From NCBI GenBank assembly GCA_016706865.1, contig JADJIS010000002.1:1054001-1118000 (forward strand): a stretch of DNA of 64,000 bases. The letters run 5' to 3'. The stretch comes from Bacteroidota bacterium (GTDB lineage Bacteria > Bacteroidota > Bacteroidia > Chitinophagales > BACL12). A program made the position numbers and the translations under genes. Positions 1 to 8,989 of this stretch are shown here, piece by piece (position 1 is the stretch's first letter; each line of letters starts with the position of its first letter). Below the pieces are notes generated by a model, which had not been told where the DNA came from, made no database searches, and saw only the letters and a list, made by a program, of their open reading frames with translations.

Positions 1-702
1 CTTTAATCTTTTTGCATCTTCATTCGCATTTAAATATTTTCCGGTTAGCGCTCCACCGGCAATTGGTGCCCATCCAACCACACCCAAGTCTAATGCCTCT
101 GCCATAGGAATAAGATCGCGTTCTACTGATCTCTGCAAAAGAGAATATTCAATTTGCAAAGCGATAAAAGGACTCCAATCTTTAAATTCCGCAATGGCAT
201 TTGCCCTCGAAACGATCCATGCAGGAGTATCAGAAATGCCTACATACAAAATTTTTCCTTGTCGCACGAGATCATCCATTGCTCTTAATACTTCTTCAAT
301 GGAAGTAGTAAAATCCCAGGCATGTAAATAATACACATCGATATAATCGGTTTGTAATCTTTTCAAACTATCTTCTACCGATTGCACCATATTTTTTTTG
401 TGGTTTCCGCTCTGGTTTAATCCGGAACTTCTATCTGTAATTAAAGAATATTTTGTAGCAAGAACTATTTCCTTGCGTTGATTGCTTTCTTTAATAAATT
501 CACCGAGATATTTTTCACTTGTTCCTTCTGTATATCTGTTAGCTGTATCAATAAAATTTCCACCATTTTCCAAATAGGTGAAAAATTGTTTTTTGCTTTC
601 AGTTTGATCTGCTCCCCAACCCCATTCTTCGCCGAAGGTCATAGTGCCCAAACATATTTCTGATACTCTTAATCCGCTTCTGCCGAGTAATTTATATTTC
701 AT
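1..702 (-). CDS. Aldo/keto reductase (3' end outside window)
   Basis: The gene starts at the ATG at 702 and stays open for 234 codons to base 1, so the C-terminus lies outside the window. It begins with the strand typical of the family (LGRSGLRVSEICLGTMTFG). The catalytic tetrad is visible as Asp52 and Tyr57 (IDTANRYTEG), Lys84 (LATKY) and His127 (YYLHAWD), with the usual spacing. Members are cytoplasmic NADPH-dependent oxidoreductases that reduce aldehydes and ketones in a TIM barrel. The closest style is the bacterial YghZ/Tas/voltage-channel-beta-like group. The substrate cannot be told from the sequence, and the neighbour, an M28 peptidase on the other strand, gives no hint. Confidence 0.9.
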   Translation of the reverse strand, partial: MKYKLLGRSGLRVSEICLGTMTFGEEWGWGADQTESKKQFFTYLENGGNFIDTANRYTEGTSEKYLGEFIKESNQRKEIVLATKYSLITDRSSGLNQSGNHKKNMVQSVEDSLKRLQTDYIDVYYLHAWDFTTSIEEVLRAMDDLVRQGKILYVGISDTPAWIVSRANAIAEFKDWSPFIALQIEYSLLQRSVERDLIPMAEALDLGVVGWAPIAGGALTGKYLNANEDAKRLK

Positions 703-872
703 TTTAATATTTTAATAATGTAAAATTGTGTTTTTTAAAGGATAGATACATTCGAAAAATAAAGGATTGTAATATTACCTGAATTGTTAAGAGAACACCC
801 TTTTACCATTTGTTAAAACTGTATTATAATAACTTAGTTCATTATATTCGCTCCAAAATTAAAATTAATTCG

Positions 873-2240
873 ATGAAAAGTGTTTTTCTATTCTTATTGG
901 CTACATGTATTTCCATTAACGCATTCGCTCAAAATGCGGATAGTGTGGCATTCAGAAAAATTTTCGATGAAATAATGCTCAATGGTGATGCTTATGACCA
1001 GTTGCATGATCTCTGTAAAAATGTGGGTCACCGGTTAAGTGGTTCTCCTCAAGCCGATATGGCTGTGCGTTGGGGTGAAGCGGAAATGAAGGCTGCCGGT
1101 TTTGATAAGGTTTGGCTGCAGGAGGTAATGGTGCCACATTGGGAACGGGGTCAAAAGGAATACGGCGAATTATTGGGATATGGCCAGTTTGAAATTTTAG
1201 CATTGGGCGGAAGCATTGCCACTCCGGATGCAGGTATAACGGCGCAAGTTGTGGAGGTGAGTGATTTTGAAGAAATGAAAAAGTTAGGTGCCGATTTTAT
1301 CAAAGGAAAAATTGTTTTTTTCAACCATATTTTCCCTCAGAATGTGATAGGAGGATTTGACGGATATGGTGAGGCAGGGCCTTACAGGTGGTATGGTCCG
1401 GAGGAGGCAAGTAAAATGGGTGCTATCGCTTCTATTACCCGAAGTGTGAGCAGTGCGCATGATGAATATGCACATACAGGAAGTACAGGTTTTCGCAATG
1501 GCGGTAATCCGATTCCTTGTGTGGCCATTTCCACTATGGGTGCTGATGAATTAAGTGCGGCATTAAAAACGAATCCAACGGCAAAATTTAAAATGGTGCT
1601 GAATTGTAAAAAATTTCCCGATGTAAAATCATATAATGTAATTGGTGAAATTACGGGCTCTGAATTTCCAAATGAAATAATTGTTGTGGGTGGACATTTA
1701 GATAGTTGGGATGTTGGAGAAGGAGCGCATGATGATGGTGCGGGGTGTGTGCAAAGTATGGAAGTTATTCGAAGCTTAAAGGCATTAAATATGAAACCTA
1801 AAAGAACTATTCGATGCGTTTTATTTATGAATGAAGAAAATGGAAATATGGGAGGAAAAACGTATGGTGAATATGTAAAAAATAACAAAACTGAAAAACA
1901 TATTGCAGCTTTGGAAAGTGATGCGGGAGGATTTTCGCCAAGAGGAATCAGTATTGATTCTGTTTTCCAGCATAATACAAAAGCTTTAAATGCAATTAAA
2001 CCATTATTTTTAAATTATGGAGTGTATGATTTCTCTGTAGGTCATGGTGGTACTGATATTGGGCCAATGGGCGAAGCCGGAACATTATTATTCGGATTAA
2101 GACCGGATTCGCAGCGATATATGGACCTGCATCACACGGCAAACGATACTTTTGATAAAGTAAATAAACGAGAGTTACATATGGGAGCAAGTGTGATGGC
2201 GATGTATTGCTGGTGGTTGAGTGAGTATGGGGTTAAATAA
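873..2240 (+). CDS. Secreted M28-family zinc aminopeptidase/carboxypeptidase
   Basis: I place the start at the ATG at 873 (MKSVFLFLLATC...), which opens a signal peptide ending near AFAQ; an in-frame ATG at 810 would put 21 polar residues before it. The product is about 455 aa. A PA-like insert domain precedes a catalytic domain with the co-catalytic zinc motifs of family M28: GGHLDSWDVGEGAHDDGAG (His near residue 275, then the Asp ligand), MNEENGNMGG (catalytic Glu pair), ESDAGG, and a late HH in DLHHTANDT. Such enzymes (carboxypeptidase Q and related aminopeptidases) cleave peptides in the periplasm or outside the cell. It lies 83 bases upstream of a TonB receptor on the same strand, but co-transcription is not evident. 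Confidence 0.9.
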   Translation: MKSVFLFLLATCISINAFAQNADSVAFRKIFDEIMLNGDAYDQLHDLCKNVGHRLSGSPQADMAVRWGEAEMKAAGFDKVWLQEVMVPHWERGQKEYGELLGYGQFEILALGGSIATPDAGITAQVVEVSDFEEMKKLGADFIKGKIVFFNHIFPQNVIGGFDGYGEAGPYRWYGPEEASKMGAIASITRSVSSAHDEYAHTGSTGFRNGGNPIPCVAISTMGADELSAALKTNPTAKFKMVLNCKKFPDVKSYNVIGEITGSEFPNEIIVVGGHLDSWDVGEGAHDDGAGCVQSMEVIRSLKALNMKPKRTIRCVLFMNEENGNMGGKTYGEYVKNNKTEKHIAALESDAGGFSPRGISIDSVFQHNTKALNAIKPLFLNYGVYDFSVGHGGTDIGPMGEAGTLLFGLRPDSQRYMDLHHTANDTFDKVNKRELHMGASVMAMYCWWLSEYGVK

Positions 2241-2323
2241 AAAGTAATTTTATATATAGTTTACACAGCAATTATTATTGTGCGATTAATTTATATTAAT
2301 AATTTCTATATTTATTTTCGCGA

Positions 2324-4618
2324 ATGAGACCTATTACCTTTTTCTTTTTGCTGAGTTTTGTTTTTACAACTGAATTTATTTCAGCACAATCAGTTATGGG
2401 AAAATTAACTGATAAAAATACCGGTGAAGCCCTTATTGGTGTAAATATTTCAGCAAATAATATTGAGGTTGCTCTTTCGGATGAAAATGGAAATTATAAT
2501 CTTTTTCTTCCTGATACATTGGTTACAATTAAATTCAGTTATATAGGATTTGAGCAAAGCACACTTTCATTAGAAATAAATAATGGCCAAACATTATTAT
2601 ACAATATCCAAATGCTTCCATTGGCTGTGTTGCTCGATGTTTATGTAGTAAGCGGAAGTTTATATGAAAAAAAACTTACCGAGGAAACAATGAGCATTGA
2701 AGTAATAAAAAAGGAAATGCTCACTCAAACAAATGCTACAAATTTATCTGATGCCATTTTAAAAGCTCCGGGTGTTTATATGATGGATGAGCAGGCGAAT
2801 ATTCGGGGTGGAACGGGATTTACTTATGGAGCCGGAAGCAGGGTGATGTTGGTGGTTGATGATCAAATTTTATTGGCAGCGGATAGGGGAGATGCAAAGT
2901 GGAATTTTGTTCCGATCGAAAATGTGGAGCAAATTGAAATTATTAAAGGTGCTTCCTCTGTATTATATGGAAGCAGTGCATTAAATGGTGTAATTACTGT
3001 TCGCACTGCATGGCCAACCACCACGCCTGAAAGCAGTATTACCATGTATCACGGAATATATGATAATCCAAGTTTTACTCCGGCAACCTGGTATGATAAT
3101 AATCCGACTTTTACCGGAATTAATTTTTCGCACCGGCAGAAATTTGAAAAAATGGACCTTGTTTTAGGAGGACATATTTCGGATAATAATTCTTACTTAT
3201 TAGGACAATATTCCAATCGGGCAAGGTTAAATTGGAAAACGCGATTTCATCCTCAAAATAATGATAAAATATCCTGGGGAATAAATGGTAATGTAATGTC
3301 GGATCGCGAGGGATTATTTTTTTTATGGGAGGGCGCTGATACAGGTGCTTATTTACCTTTTCAGGGATATGTGGATACTAGTACCTCCACTTTATTAAAT
3401 TGGCAATTCAAATGGTTGTCGATAGATCCCTGGTTAAATTATTTTGATAAACATGATAACTCGCATAAATTTAAAATGCGTTTTTATAATAATAATGTTG
3501 ATTATACGGATACCACTGGAGGAAACGGATATTTATTGAATTTCGATTACCAGTTTCACCGTGAGTTCAGCAGAGACATTGTTCTAACATTTGGAGTTAC
3601 AGGATATTATTTTAATGTGGATGATTTTGAGCTGGGAATTCACTCCGGTTTTTCAGGAGGGAGTTATGTGCAATTAGATAAAAAATTATTTGATAAGTTG
3701 ATATTGAATATCGGAATGCGGGAAGAATTTTATCAATTAGATACTATTGCAGGTTCTGCCGTTCCGATATTTAAAGGGGGATTAAATTATAAGGTTGGGA
3801 GATTAACAAATATCAGATTGTCATTCGGGCAAGGTTATCGTTTTCCGAGTTTGGTGGAGAAATATGCGCATTCAAATCTTGGGTCATTGGCAATTTTTCC
3901 AAATCCTGATCTGCTTGCAGAATACGGATGGAACACGGAACTTGGAATTAAAAGATCTTTTGCAGGAGATAATTTAAAAGGTTACGCGGATATTGCTTTT
4001 TATGTGACCGATTATTTTGAGATGACGGAGTTCAGTTTTAATTTTTATCCTGGGGAGGGCCCGGGATTTAAATCGCAGAATACAACAAGGGCAAGAATTG
4101 GAGGTGTTGAACTTACCCTCAATGGTGATGTTTCTGTTTTTGGAAATAATTTAAGTTTTTCGGGAGGATATAATTATATCTATCCTGCAGATCTTGCGGG
4201 CGATTCCAGTAATCTCGATGTAGGAAATTTCATGAAAAATTTTATGGAAGGATTTACTGCTAAATCAACTGATAGTGTCTTTTTAGCATCTGTATTAAAG
4301 TATAGGTTCCGTCACATGATACGCATGGATCTGCAATATTCGGTTAAAAAATTTTCTTTTGGTGCAGATGTTAATTATTACAGCTTAATGGAAAATCTGG
4401 ATGCCATTTATATCTCCTTCATTCCCGGAATTAACGAATATCGGGAAGATCATTTACAAGGAGATTGGATCTTTGATGCCAGAGTAGGATATACTATCAC
4501 CAAAAATTCAAAAGTGCAATTTCTTGTAAAAAATATGTTCAACAGAATGTATGCTTTACGGCCTGCAAAATATGACCCGCCGAGGAATTTTACGGTGCAG
4601 TATAAAATTAATTTTTGA
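2324..4618 (+). CDS. TonB-dependent outer membrane receptor
   Basis: The 764-aa product has a signal peptide (cleavage near FISAQS), then a carboxypeptidase-regulatory-like beta-sandwich (about residues 23-105: GKLTDKNTGEALIGVNI, LSDENGNYNL), a plug domain (about 115-230, including APGVYMMDEQANIRGG and VEQIEIIKGASSVLYGSSA), and a long 22-strand barrel ending in an aromatic residue (YKINF) as outer membrane proteins do. Such receptors import siderophores, vitamins or oligomers using TonB energy. No SusD partner is adjacent, so a glycan-uptake role is not supported. The ligand is unknown; the barrel and domain order resemble the siderophore/vitamin group. Confidence 0.93.
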   Translation: MRPITFFFLLSFVFTTEFISAQSVMGKLTDKNTGEALIGVNISANNIEVALSDENGNYNLFLPDTLVTIKFSYIGFEQSTLSLEINNGQTLLYNIQMLPLAVLLDVYVVSGSLYEKKLTEETMSIEVIKKEMLTQTNATNLSDAILKAPGVYMMDEQANIRGGTGFTYGAGSRVMLVVDDQILLAADRGDAKWNFVPIENVEQIEIIKGASSVLYGSSALNGVITVRTAWPTTTPESSITMYHGIYDNPSFTPATWYDNNPTFTGINFSHRQKFEKMDLVLGGHISDNNSYLLGQYSNRARLNWKTRFHPQNNDKISWGINGNVMSDREGLFFLWEGADTGAYLPFQGYVDTSTSTLLNWQFKWLSIDPWLNYFDKHDNSHKFKMRFYNNNVDYTDTTGGNGYLLNFDYQFHREFSRDIVLTFGVTGYYFNVDDFELGIHSGFSGGSYVQLDKKLFDKLILNIGMREEFYQLDTIAGSAVPIFKGGLNYKVGRLTNIRLSFGQGYRFPSLVEKYAHSNLGSLAIFPNPDLLAEYGWNTELGIKRSFAGDNLKGYADIAFYVTDYFEMTEFSFNFYPGEGPGFKSQNTTRARIGGVELTLNGDVSVFGNNLSFSGGYNYIYPADLAGDSSNLDVGNFMKNFMEGFTAKSTDSVFLASVLKYRFRHMIRMDLQYSVKKFSFGADVNYYSLMENLDAIYISFIPGINEYREDHLQGDWIFDARVGYTITKNSKVQFLVKNMFNRMYALRPAKYDPPRNFTVQYKINF

Positions 4619-4740
4619 GGTAACGAAGAATTGGAATCATTGCGAAGATTCTTTTGGTTAGAGATTTGTGGAATTAATCAAGAATTGAAATTTATCCTTT
4701 TTGATTTAACATTCTAGTTAAGATCGTGATTTTTTTTATG

Positions 4741-5006
4741 TCATCCCTACGGGATTTGCGTGTGTTTTCGACAAGTTGTTACCGATATTTCGTCCCTACA
4801 GGACTGGTTTTATTGGTATATTACCCCTCCTACATATCTGTTACACATTATACATATTGTTACCGATATTTCGCCCCTACCTAACTGACGTTTTATAAGA
4901 AATTATAATTCCTATTATTCTCAAAAATCAAATTGATGGATTAGTGCCGTAGGCATGGCATATTGGTAGTATAAATGTGAATGTGTTGCCTAGTGCCGTA
5001 GGCATG
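4741..5006. repeat. Intergenic REP-like repeat cluster
   Basis: The gap 4619-5157 holds no gene. It contains two near-identical 23-base copies (4777-4799 and 4858-4880, beginning TGTTACCGATATTTCG and ending in CCCTAC) and two exact copies of TAGTGCCGTAGGCATG (4942-4957 and 4991-5006). A related CCCTACGGGAT lies at 4745. The cores CCCTACAGGA and TGCCGTAGGCA are short imperfect palindromes. The block lies between two convergent genes, as REP-like elements often do. Function is unknown. Confidence 0.65.
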
Positions 5007-5157
5007 AAATATTAAAAATGTCTTTGGGAACAAGAATCTAAAATTGCTGGAACTTTTTTTTGAAGGATCAATAGAAAAATCCCAAAATAAAAAGATAGAG
5101 GTGCAAATTTAATTTGTCGAATTTTATTTTGAATAAATTACACTCCACTATAAGATT

Positions 5158-5403
5158 TTATTTACGTTTTATCAATCCTATGATCAATAAAAACACAACC
5201 GACCCAACCACTGCTGCCGCAATACTATAAAGTAAATTGGTCTCCGCTATACCGAGTTTCTCAAATATCCATCCACCCAAAACAGCGCCAACTATTCCGA
5301 CAATAATGTTTCCGATAATACCGAAACCTTCGCCCTTCACTAATTTACCACCCACCCATCCGGCAAGTGCACCTATTAAAATAAAATATACAAAACTATC
5401 CAT
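5158..5403 (-). CDS. GlsB/YeaQ/YmgE-type small membrane protein
   Basis: This 81-aa protein has three hydrophobic segments rich in glycine (ILIGALAGWVGGKLVKGEG, NIIVGIVGAVLGGWIFEKLG, IAAAVVGSVVFLLIIGLI) and a basic tail (KRK). That is the pattern of the transglycosylase-associated / GlsB family, small inner-membrane proteins linked to general stress in many bacteria. Length and the GxxxGG spacing match the family closely. Biochemical activity is not known for the family. It lies downstream of the ABC exporter on the same strand, separated by an inverted octamer array. Confidence 0.88.
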   Translation of the reverse strand: MDSFVYFILIGALAGWVGGKLVKGEGFGIIGNIIVGIVGAVLGGWIFEKLGIAETNLLYSIAAAVVGSVVFLLIIGLIKRK

Positions 5404-5414
5404 AGTAATTAATT

Positions 5415-5512
5415 AAGGAATGAAAGAATTAAAGAATGAAGGAATGGGGATCCGAGTCGGAGTTAATTCCTTCATTCTTTCATTATTCATTCTTTCATTT
5501 TTTCATTCTTTT
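5415..5512. repeat. Facing octamer tandem arrays
   Basis: On the left, four 8-base units (AAGGAATG, AAAGAATT, AAAGAATG, AAGGAATG) run from 5415 to 5446. On the right, from about 5466 to 5512, the complementary unit ATTCTTTC and variants repeat. The arms can pair into a long stem around a short GATCCGAGTCGG-type spacer. The right arm runs through the stop codon (5487-5489) and encodes the Lys/Glu-rich end of the ABC exporter. Confidence 0.75.
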
Positions 5513-7316
5513 CCTCGAATTGTAATTTTAATAAATTATTAAACAATCCATTTTCCATTTTCGATAATTGCTCGAAGGAACCGGATTCCATAATTTTTCC
5601 TTTGTTGAGCACAAAGATAGTATCTACATTTCTGATGGTAGATAATCGGTGTGCAATAATTATAGTGGTGCGGTTTTTCATGAGTTCTTCCAGGGCATCC
5701 TGCACCAGTTTTTCGCTTTCGGCATCCAAAGAACTCGTTGCCTCATCGAGAATCAGAATGGCAGGATCTTTTAATATTGCTCTCGCAATTGCAATTCTTT
5801 GCCGCTGACCACCGGATAATTTAACGCCGCGCTCGCCGACTATGGTATTGAGTTTTTCAGGAAATTGAGAAATAAATTGCCATGCATTTGCTTTTTTTGC
5901 CGCTTCTATCAGTTCGTCGTCGCTTGCACCGGGTTTGCCATAAGCAATATTTTCCCCTATGGTTCCACCGAACAATAAAACTTCTTGTGGCACCACCGCC
6001 ATATTAAAACGAAGCTGTCTAATAGAATAGGAATTGCTTTCTTTTCCATCAAATAATATCTTTCCTTTTTCCAAAGGATATATCTGCATGATCAATTGTG
6101 CAATGGTAGATTTTCCTGCTCCACTATATCCTGCAAGTGCAATTTTGTCACCGCGATTTACAGTCAATGAAATTCCGTCCAATACATTTATATCTTGCCT
6201 TGTGGGGTAGGAAAAAACGATATCCTTTAATTCTATCTTACCCTCTAATTTTATTTTTTGATCGGGCTCGCTTAAAAGATCTAATTCACTTTTTTCATTT
6301 AAAATTTCGAATATTCTTTCTGATGCTCCAACAGTTTTTTGAAGTCGCCCATACAGATCTCCCAAACCACCAACTGCACCACCAATAAATCCCGTGTATA
6401 AAACAAAAGAAAAAAGATCACCTTCAAATATTTCACCCGCCTTTAACAAAGTTGTACCATACCATATAACTGCAACAAATCCTCCGAATAATCCGAGAAT
6501 TAAAAAAGTGGAGAATCCTCCGCGGTTAACTGCTCCTTTAATTCCCGTTTCTACGACCTTTTGCATAAAGGTTTTATAGCGTTTCGATTCATAATTTTCG
6601 TTGGTAAAAGTTTTAACGGTATTGATATTTTGTAAGGTTTCTTCCACCACAACATTTGAATTTGCCAATGCATCTTGTCGCTGTTTCGAAATTTTGCGAA
6701 TAAATTTTCCGTAAAAAACTGCTATTAATACCAATACGGGAAAAGTGCACATCATCATCAATGTTAATTGCGGAGAGATGTAAAATATGAATGCAACTCC
6801 GAAAACAATGGTAACCATTTGCCGCACAAACTCTGGCAAGGTTGCGCCCAACATATCCTGTAATTGATCTACATCATTTGTTGATCGGCTTGTTAATTCT
6901 CCAACGCGTCTTGTTTCATAAAATGGTATTGGAAGTGTAAGCATTTTATCAAAAAAATTGGTCCTCACATCTGCCATTGCCTTTTCAGAAACAGTTGCAA
7001 AAAGATATACTCTGAAAAACGACAAAATTGATTGCACTAACAAAGTAGCTATTAAAATAAGTGCGATCGTATTGGTATTATTCATCCATACAATTGTATT
7101 ATTTCCTTTCGCCGAATCGATGAGTTTACCCATGAACCAGGGGAGTGTCATGGTAGTAAAACTGGACAATAATAAAAATACGATACCTATCAAAAAGGCG
7201 CTTCTGTATGGACGGATATAACTAAATATCTTCCCCGCAACTTTTATACTTTGTCGGGAAATTTTTTTCTTATCGCGGTCGTCGATGGGACTATACTTTC
7301 TTTTTGGTTCTGACAT
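5487..7316 (-). CDS. ABC exporter, fused membrane and ATPase domains (MsbA-like)
   Basis: The 609-aa protein is a half-transporter. Six membrane segments span about residues 38-320 and the ATPase follows. The Walker A motif is GYSGAGKST (396-404), the signature LSGGQ at 500-504, the Walker B ILILDEATSSLD near 520-531, and the switch His is in IIIAHRLST. Homodimers of this type flip lipids or export drugs and peptides across the inner membrane. MsbA-like lipid A transport is possible but not shown. The last residues (EEKNEKMKE) are encoded by the octamer repeat that follows, so the tail is probably not conserved. Confidence 0.92.
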   Translation of the reverse strand: MSEPKRKYSPIDDRDKKKISRQSIKVAGKIFSYIRPYRSAFLIGIVFLLLSSFTTMTLPWFMGKLIDSAKGNNTIVWMNNTNTIALILIATLLVQSILSFFRVYLFATVSEKAMADVRTNFFDKMLTLPIPFYETRRVGELTSRSTNDVDQLQDMLGATLPEFVRQMVTIVFGVAFIFYISPQLTLMMMCTFPVLVLIAVFYGKFIRKISKQRQDALANSNVVVEETLQNINTVKTFTNENYESKRYKTFMQKVVETGIKGAVNRGGFSTFLILGLFGGFVAVIWYGTTLLKAGEIFEGDLFSFVLYTGFIGGAVGGLGDLYGRLQKTVGASERIFEILNEKSELDLLSEPDQKIKLEGKIELKDIVFSYPTRQDINVLDGISLTVNRGDKIALAGYSGAGKSTIAQLIMQIYPLEKGKILFDGKESNSYSIRQLRFNMAVVPQEVLLFGGTIGENIAYGKPGASDDELIEAAKKANAWQFISQFPEKLNTIVGERGVKLSGGQRQRIAIARAILKDPAILILDEATSSLDAESEKLVQDALEELMKNRTTIIIAHRLSTIRNVDTIFVLNKGKIMESGSFEQLSKMENGLFNNLLKLQFEEKNEKMKE

Positions 7317-7403
7317 GAAGGGGTAAAATTATTGTAATTAGGGTTAACGACGGGTGAGGAGAGGTTTAATTGTGGAGCGTTGGTTTTAGTTGGTGGGATT
7401 GCT

Positions 7404-7443
7404 TCGGCCTTCGGCCTCGCAATTATGCACCTGCGGCGCATAA
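7404..7443. repeat. Two small GC-rich hairpins
   Basis: The otherwise empty gap 7317-7487 carries CGGCCTTCGGCC, a perfect palindromic core, followed by ATGCACCTGCGGCGCAT, a second imperfect hairpin. They stand just beyond the terminator of the rplT operon. Their GC content is far above the surroundings, which suggests a mobile or REP-like element. Confidence 0.45.
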
Positions 7444-7466
7444 AAAAACCCCGCAAAGCGGGGTTT
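7442..7466 (-). terminator. Rho-independent terminator of the rplT operon
   Basis: A perfect 9-base stem AAACCCCGC / GCGGGGTTT with a 3-base loop lies at 7446-7466, 21 bases past the rplT stop. Read on the minus strand the stem is followed by a run of T. Confidence 0.9.
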
Positions 7467-7487
7467 CAAATATCAAAAAAAGTTGAA

Positions 7488-7832
7488 TTATTTCACCTGG
7501 TTAACTATTGCATCAAATGCTTCCGGATTATTAGCAGCAAGATCGGCTAATACTTTGCGGTTGATGTCTATATTGTTAAGTTTTAACTTGTGCATGAAAG
7601 TGCTGTAAGTCATTCCATGTGGACGAACTGCTGCATTGATACGCACGATCCAGATCTGACGATACATTGGTTTCTTGTCTTTTCTACCAACATATGCATA
7701 CTGTAACGCTTTATCTACTGCATTTTTTGCTACTGTTAAAACATTCTTGCGACGGCCCCAATAGCCTTTCGCCATTTTTAAAACTTTCTTTCTGCGTGCC
7801 CTCGAGGCAACTTTAGGTACTGACCTTGGCAT
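7488..7832 (-). CDS. rplT: Ribosomal protein L20
   Basis: The 114-aa product starts MPRSVPKVASRARRKKVLK and contains the conserved stretch AKGYWGRRKNV and the RQIWIVRINAAVRPHG motif of L20. L20 is an early assembly protein of the 50S subunit that binds 23S rRNA through its basic N-terminus. It follows rpmI by 10 bases, the standard infC-rpmI-rplT order, and ends at a strong terminator. In other bacteria L20 represses its own operon by binding leader RNA; no such leader is recognisable here. Confidence 0.98.
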   Translation of the reverse strand: MPRSVPKVASRARRKKVLKMAKGYWGRRKNVLTVAKNAVDKALQYAYVGRKDKKPMYRQIWIVRINAAVRPHGMTYSTFMHKLKLNNIDINRKVLADLAANNPEAFDAIVNQVK

Positions 7833-7842
7833 AATTTATAAT

Positions 7843-8040
7843 TTATCCTATTGACAATAATCTTTTGATGTTTAATGAATCAGCATCACTCACGATACCT
7901 GATTGACCTAACTTGTTCTTGCGTTTATTGCTCTTTTTAGTGAGAATATGACGCTTATACGCTTTGTTGCGTTTTACTTTTCCGCTACCAGTTACCTTGA
8001 AACGCTTTTTAGCGCTACTGTTGGTCTTCATCTTCGGCAT
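7843..8040 (-). CDS. rpmI: Ribosomal protein L35
   Basis: This 65-aa basic protein has the L35 signature: MPKMKTNSSAKKRFKVTGSG, then a KRNKAYKRHILTKKS stretch. It is a small 50S subunit component. It sits directly before rplT, as in nearly all bacteria. The distance to the preceding infC is 361 bases, which is unusually long for this operon and is filled with repeats, so rpmI-rplT may have its own promoter here. Confidence 0.98.
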   Translation of the reverse strand: MPKMKTNSSAKKRFKVTGSGKVKRNKAYKRHILTKKSNKRKNKLGQSGIVSDADSLNIKRLLSIG

Positions 8041-8136
8041 AATGACTCAGTTTTTATTTAGTCCCGAAACTTCGGGAGCGCAAAGATAGGGTATTGGTTG
8101 TAAAGTTCAAAGGAGTGGGGAAAGATTATTTGGGAA

Positions 8137-8157
8137 GTGGTGAATGGTGAGTGGTGA
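8137..8157. repeat. Short heptamer array (GTGGTGA)
   Basis: Three 7-base units GTGGTGA, ATGGTGA, GTGGTGA stand in the infC-rpmI gap (8041-8401). Just after them are a 12-base palindrome GGATGATCATCC (8169-8180) and an imperfect hexamer run of AGTCGC/AGTCAC near 8206. No gene is visible in this gap. Confidence 0.55.
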
Positions 8158-8302
8158 GGTCGTAAGCCGGATGATCATCCTTCGGTTAAAACGGATTAGT
8201 AAAGTCGCAGTCACAGTCGCAGTGGGCAGGTAATAACATTGAGGGATTTTACTCCGTGGTGAACAATTTCAACGCCTTCAACAACTCGTATCCGCAGTGG
8301 TT

Positions 8303-8364
8303 GAAATTTTATCTAAATAGTAGAGAAGCAATGCATTGCGTCTCTACTATTTAGATAAAATTTC
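8303..8364. repeat. 62-base near-perfect palindrome
   Basis: Arms 8303-8326 and 8341-8364 are perfect 24-base inverted repeats, and the 14-base centre contains the palindrome GCAATGCATTGC. The whole 62-base element is self-complementary except for a single A/G mismatch pair. As RNA it would form a very stable hairpin between infC and rpmI; no T-run follows, so it does not look like a normal terminator. The core TAGAGA...GCAATGCATTGC...TCTCTA resembles mobile palindromic repeats. Confidence 0.9.
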
Positions 8365-8398
8365 AGAACTCAGAACCCAGAACTCAGAACTCAGAACA
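8364..8398. repeat. Heptamer array CAGAACT (5 units)
   Basis: Five contiguous units (CAGAACT, CAGAACC, CAGAACT, CAGAACT, CAGAACA) begin at the last base of the palindrome and end 3 bases before the infC stop codon. The same unit recurs at 14539-14573 and, inverted, at 20471-20512. Confidence 0.85.
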
Positions 8399-8401
8399 TT
8401 T

Positions 8402-8977
8402 TTATACCGGTTTCTTCCCCTGAACCGCTTTAGGCATAAGGGTAATAAACATTCTTTTACCTTCCATTTTAGGTAATTGATCGGGAACACCTACTTCTTC
8501 CAAGCGTTGGGCAAATTTGAGTAAAAGAACCTCTCCCTGGCCTTTAAATGCGATCGCGCGACCTTTGAACATTACGTAGGCGCGTACTTTATTGCCTTCT
8601 AAAAGAAAATTTTCGGCGTGTTTTGATTTGAATTCAAAATCGTGATCATCGGTATGCGGAGTGAAGCGGATCTCTTTCATTTCCTGCTTCTTGGTCTTGG
8701 CCTTGAGTTCCTTTTCCTTTTTCTTTTTTTCGTAAACAAATTTTTGGAAATCAACTATACGGCAAACAGGTGGATCTGCATTTGGGGAAATTTCCACCAA
8801 TTCCATTTCCAGGTCTTCTGCCATTTTTATGGCTTCCTGGACTGTAAATATGCCTGATTCAATATTTTCGCCCACAACCCTCACTTTGGGGTGGCGAATA
8901 TCTCTTCCGATCTTGTATTGACTGCGTTCGTCGTTTCTCCTGAAATAGGGGTTGTAAGGTCTTCTTTGGTTTTGCAA
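8402..8977 (-). CDS. infC: Translation initiation factor IF-3
   Basis: The 191-aa product has the N-terminal IF3 domain (VVGENIESGIFTVQEAIKMA, EISPNADPPVCRIVDF), a charged helical linker (about residues 80-100, YEKKKKEKELKAKTKKQE) and the C-terminal domain (IRFTPHTDDHDFEFK, KGRAIAFKGQGEVLL). IF-3 binds the 30S subunit, keeps it apart from 50S and checks initiator tRNA. It starts 12 bases after the thrS stop, so the two are co-transcribed. The basic N-terminal extension before the domain is short, and an ATG start is used rather than the rare AUU of E. coli. Confidence 0.98.
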   Translation of the reverse strand: MQNQRRPYNPYFRRNDERSQYKIGRDIRHPKVRVVGENIESGIFTVQEAIKMAEDLEMELVEISPNADPPVCRIVDFQKFVYEKKKKEKELKAKTKKQEMKEIRFTPHTDDHDFEFKSKHAENFLLEGNKVRAYVMFKGRAIAFKGQGEVLLLKFAQRLEEVGVPDQLPKMEGKRMFITLMPKAVQGKKPV

Positions 8978-8989
8978 ATGGTTAAATTT

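Noticed and set aside
7244..7456. 70-aa minus-strand ORF
   Set aside because: It overlaps the ABC exporter start and GC-rich hairpins and has low-complexity composition; it is a chance frame.
8041..8401. L20 autoregulatory leader
   Set aside because: The gap has only repeats and a palindrome; I cannot find the L20-binding pseudoknot pattern.
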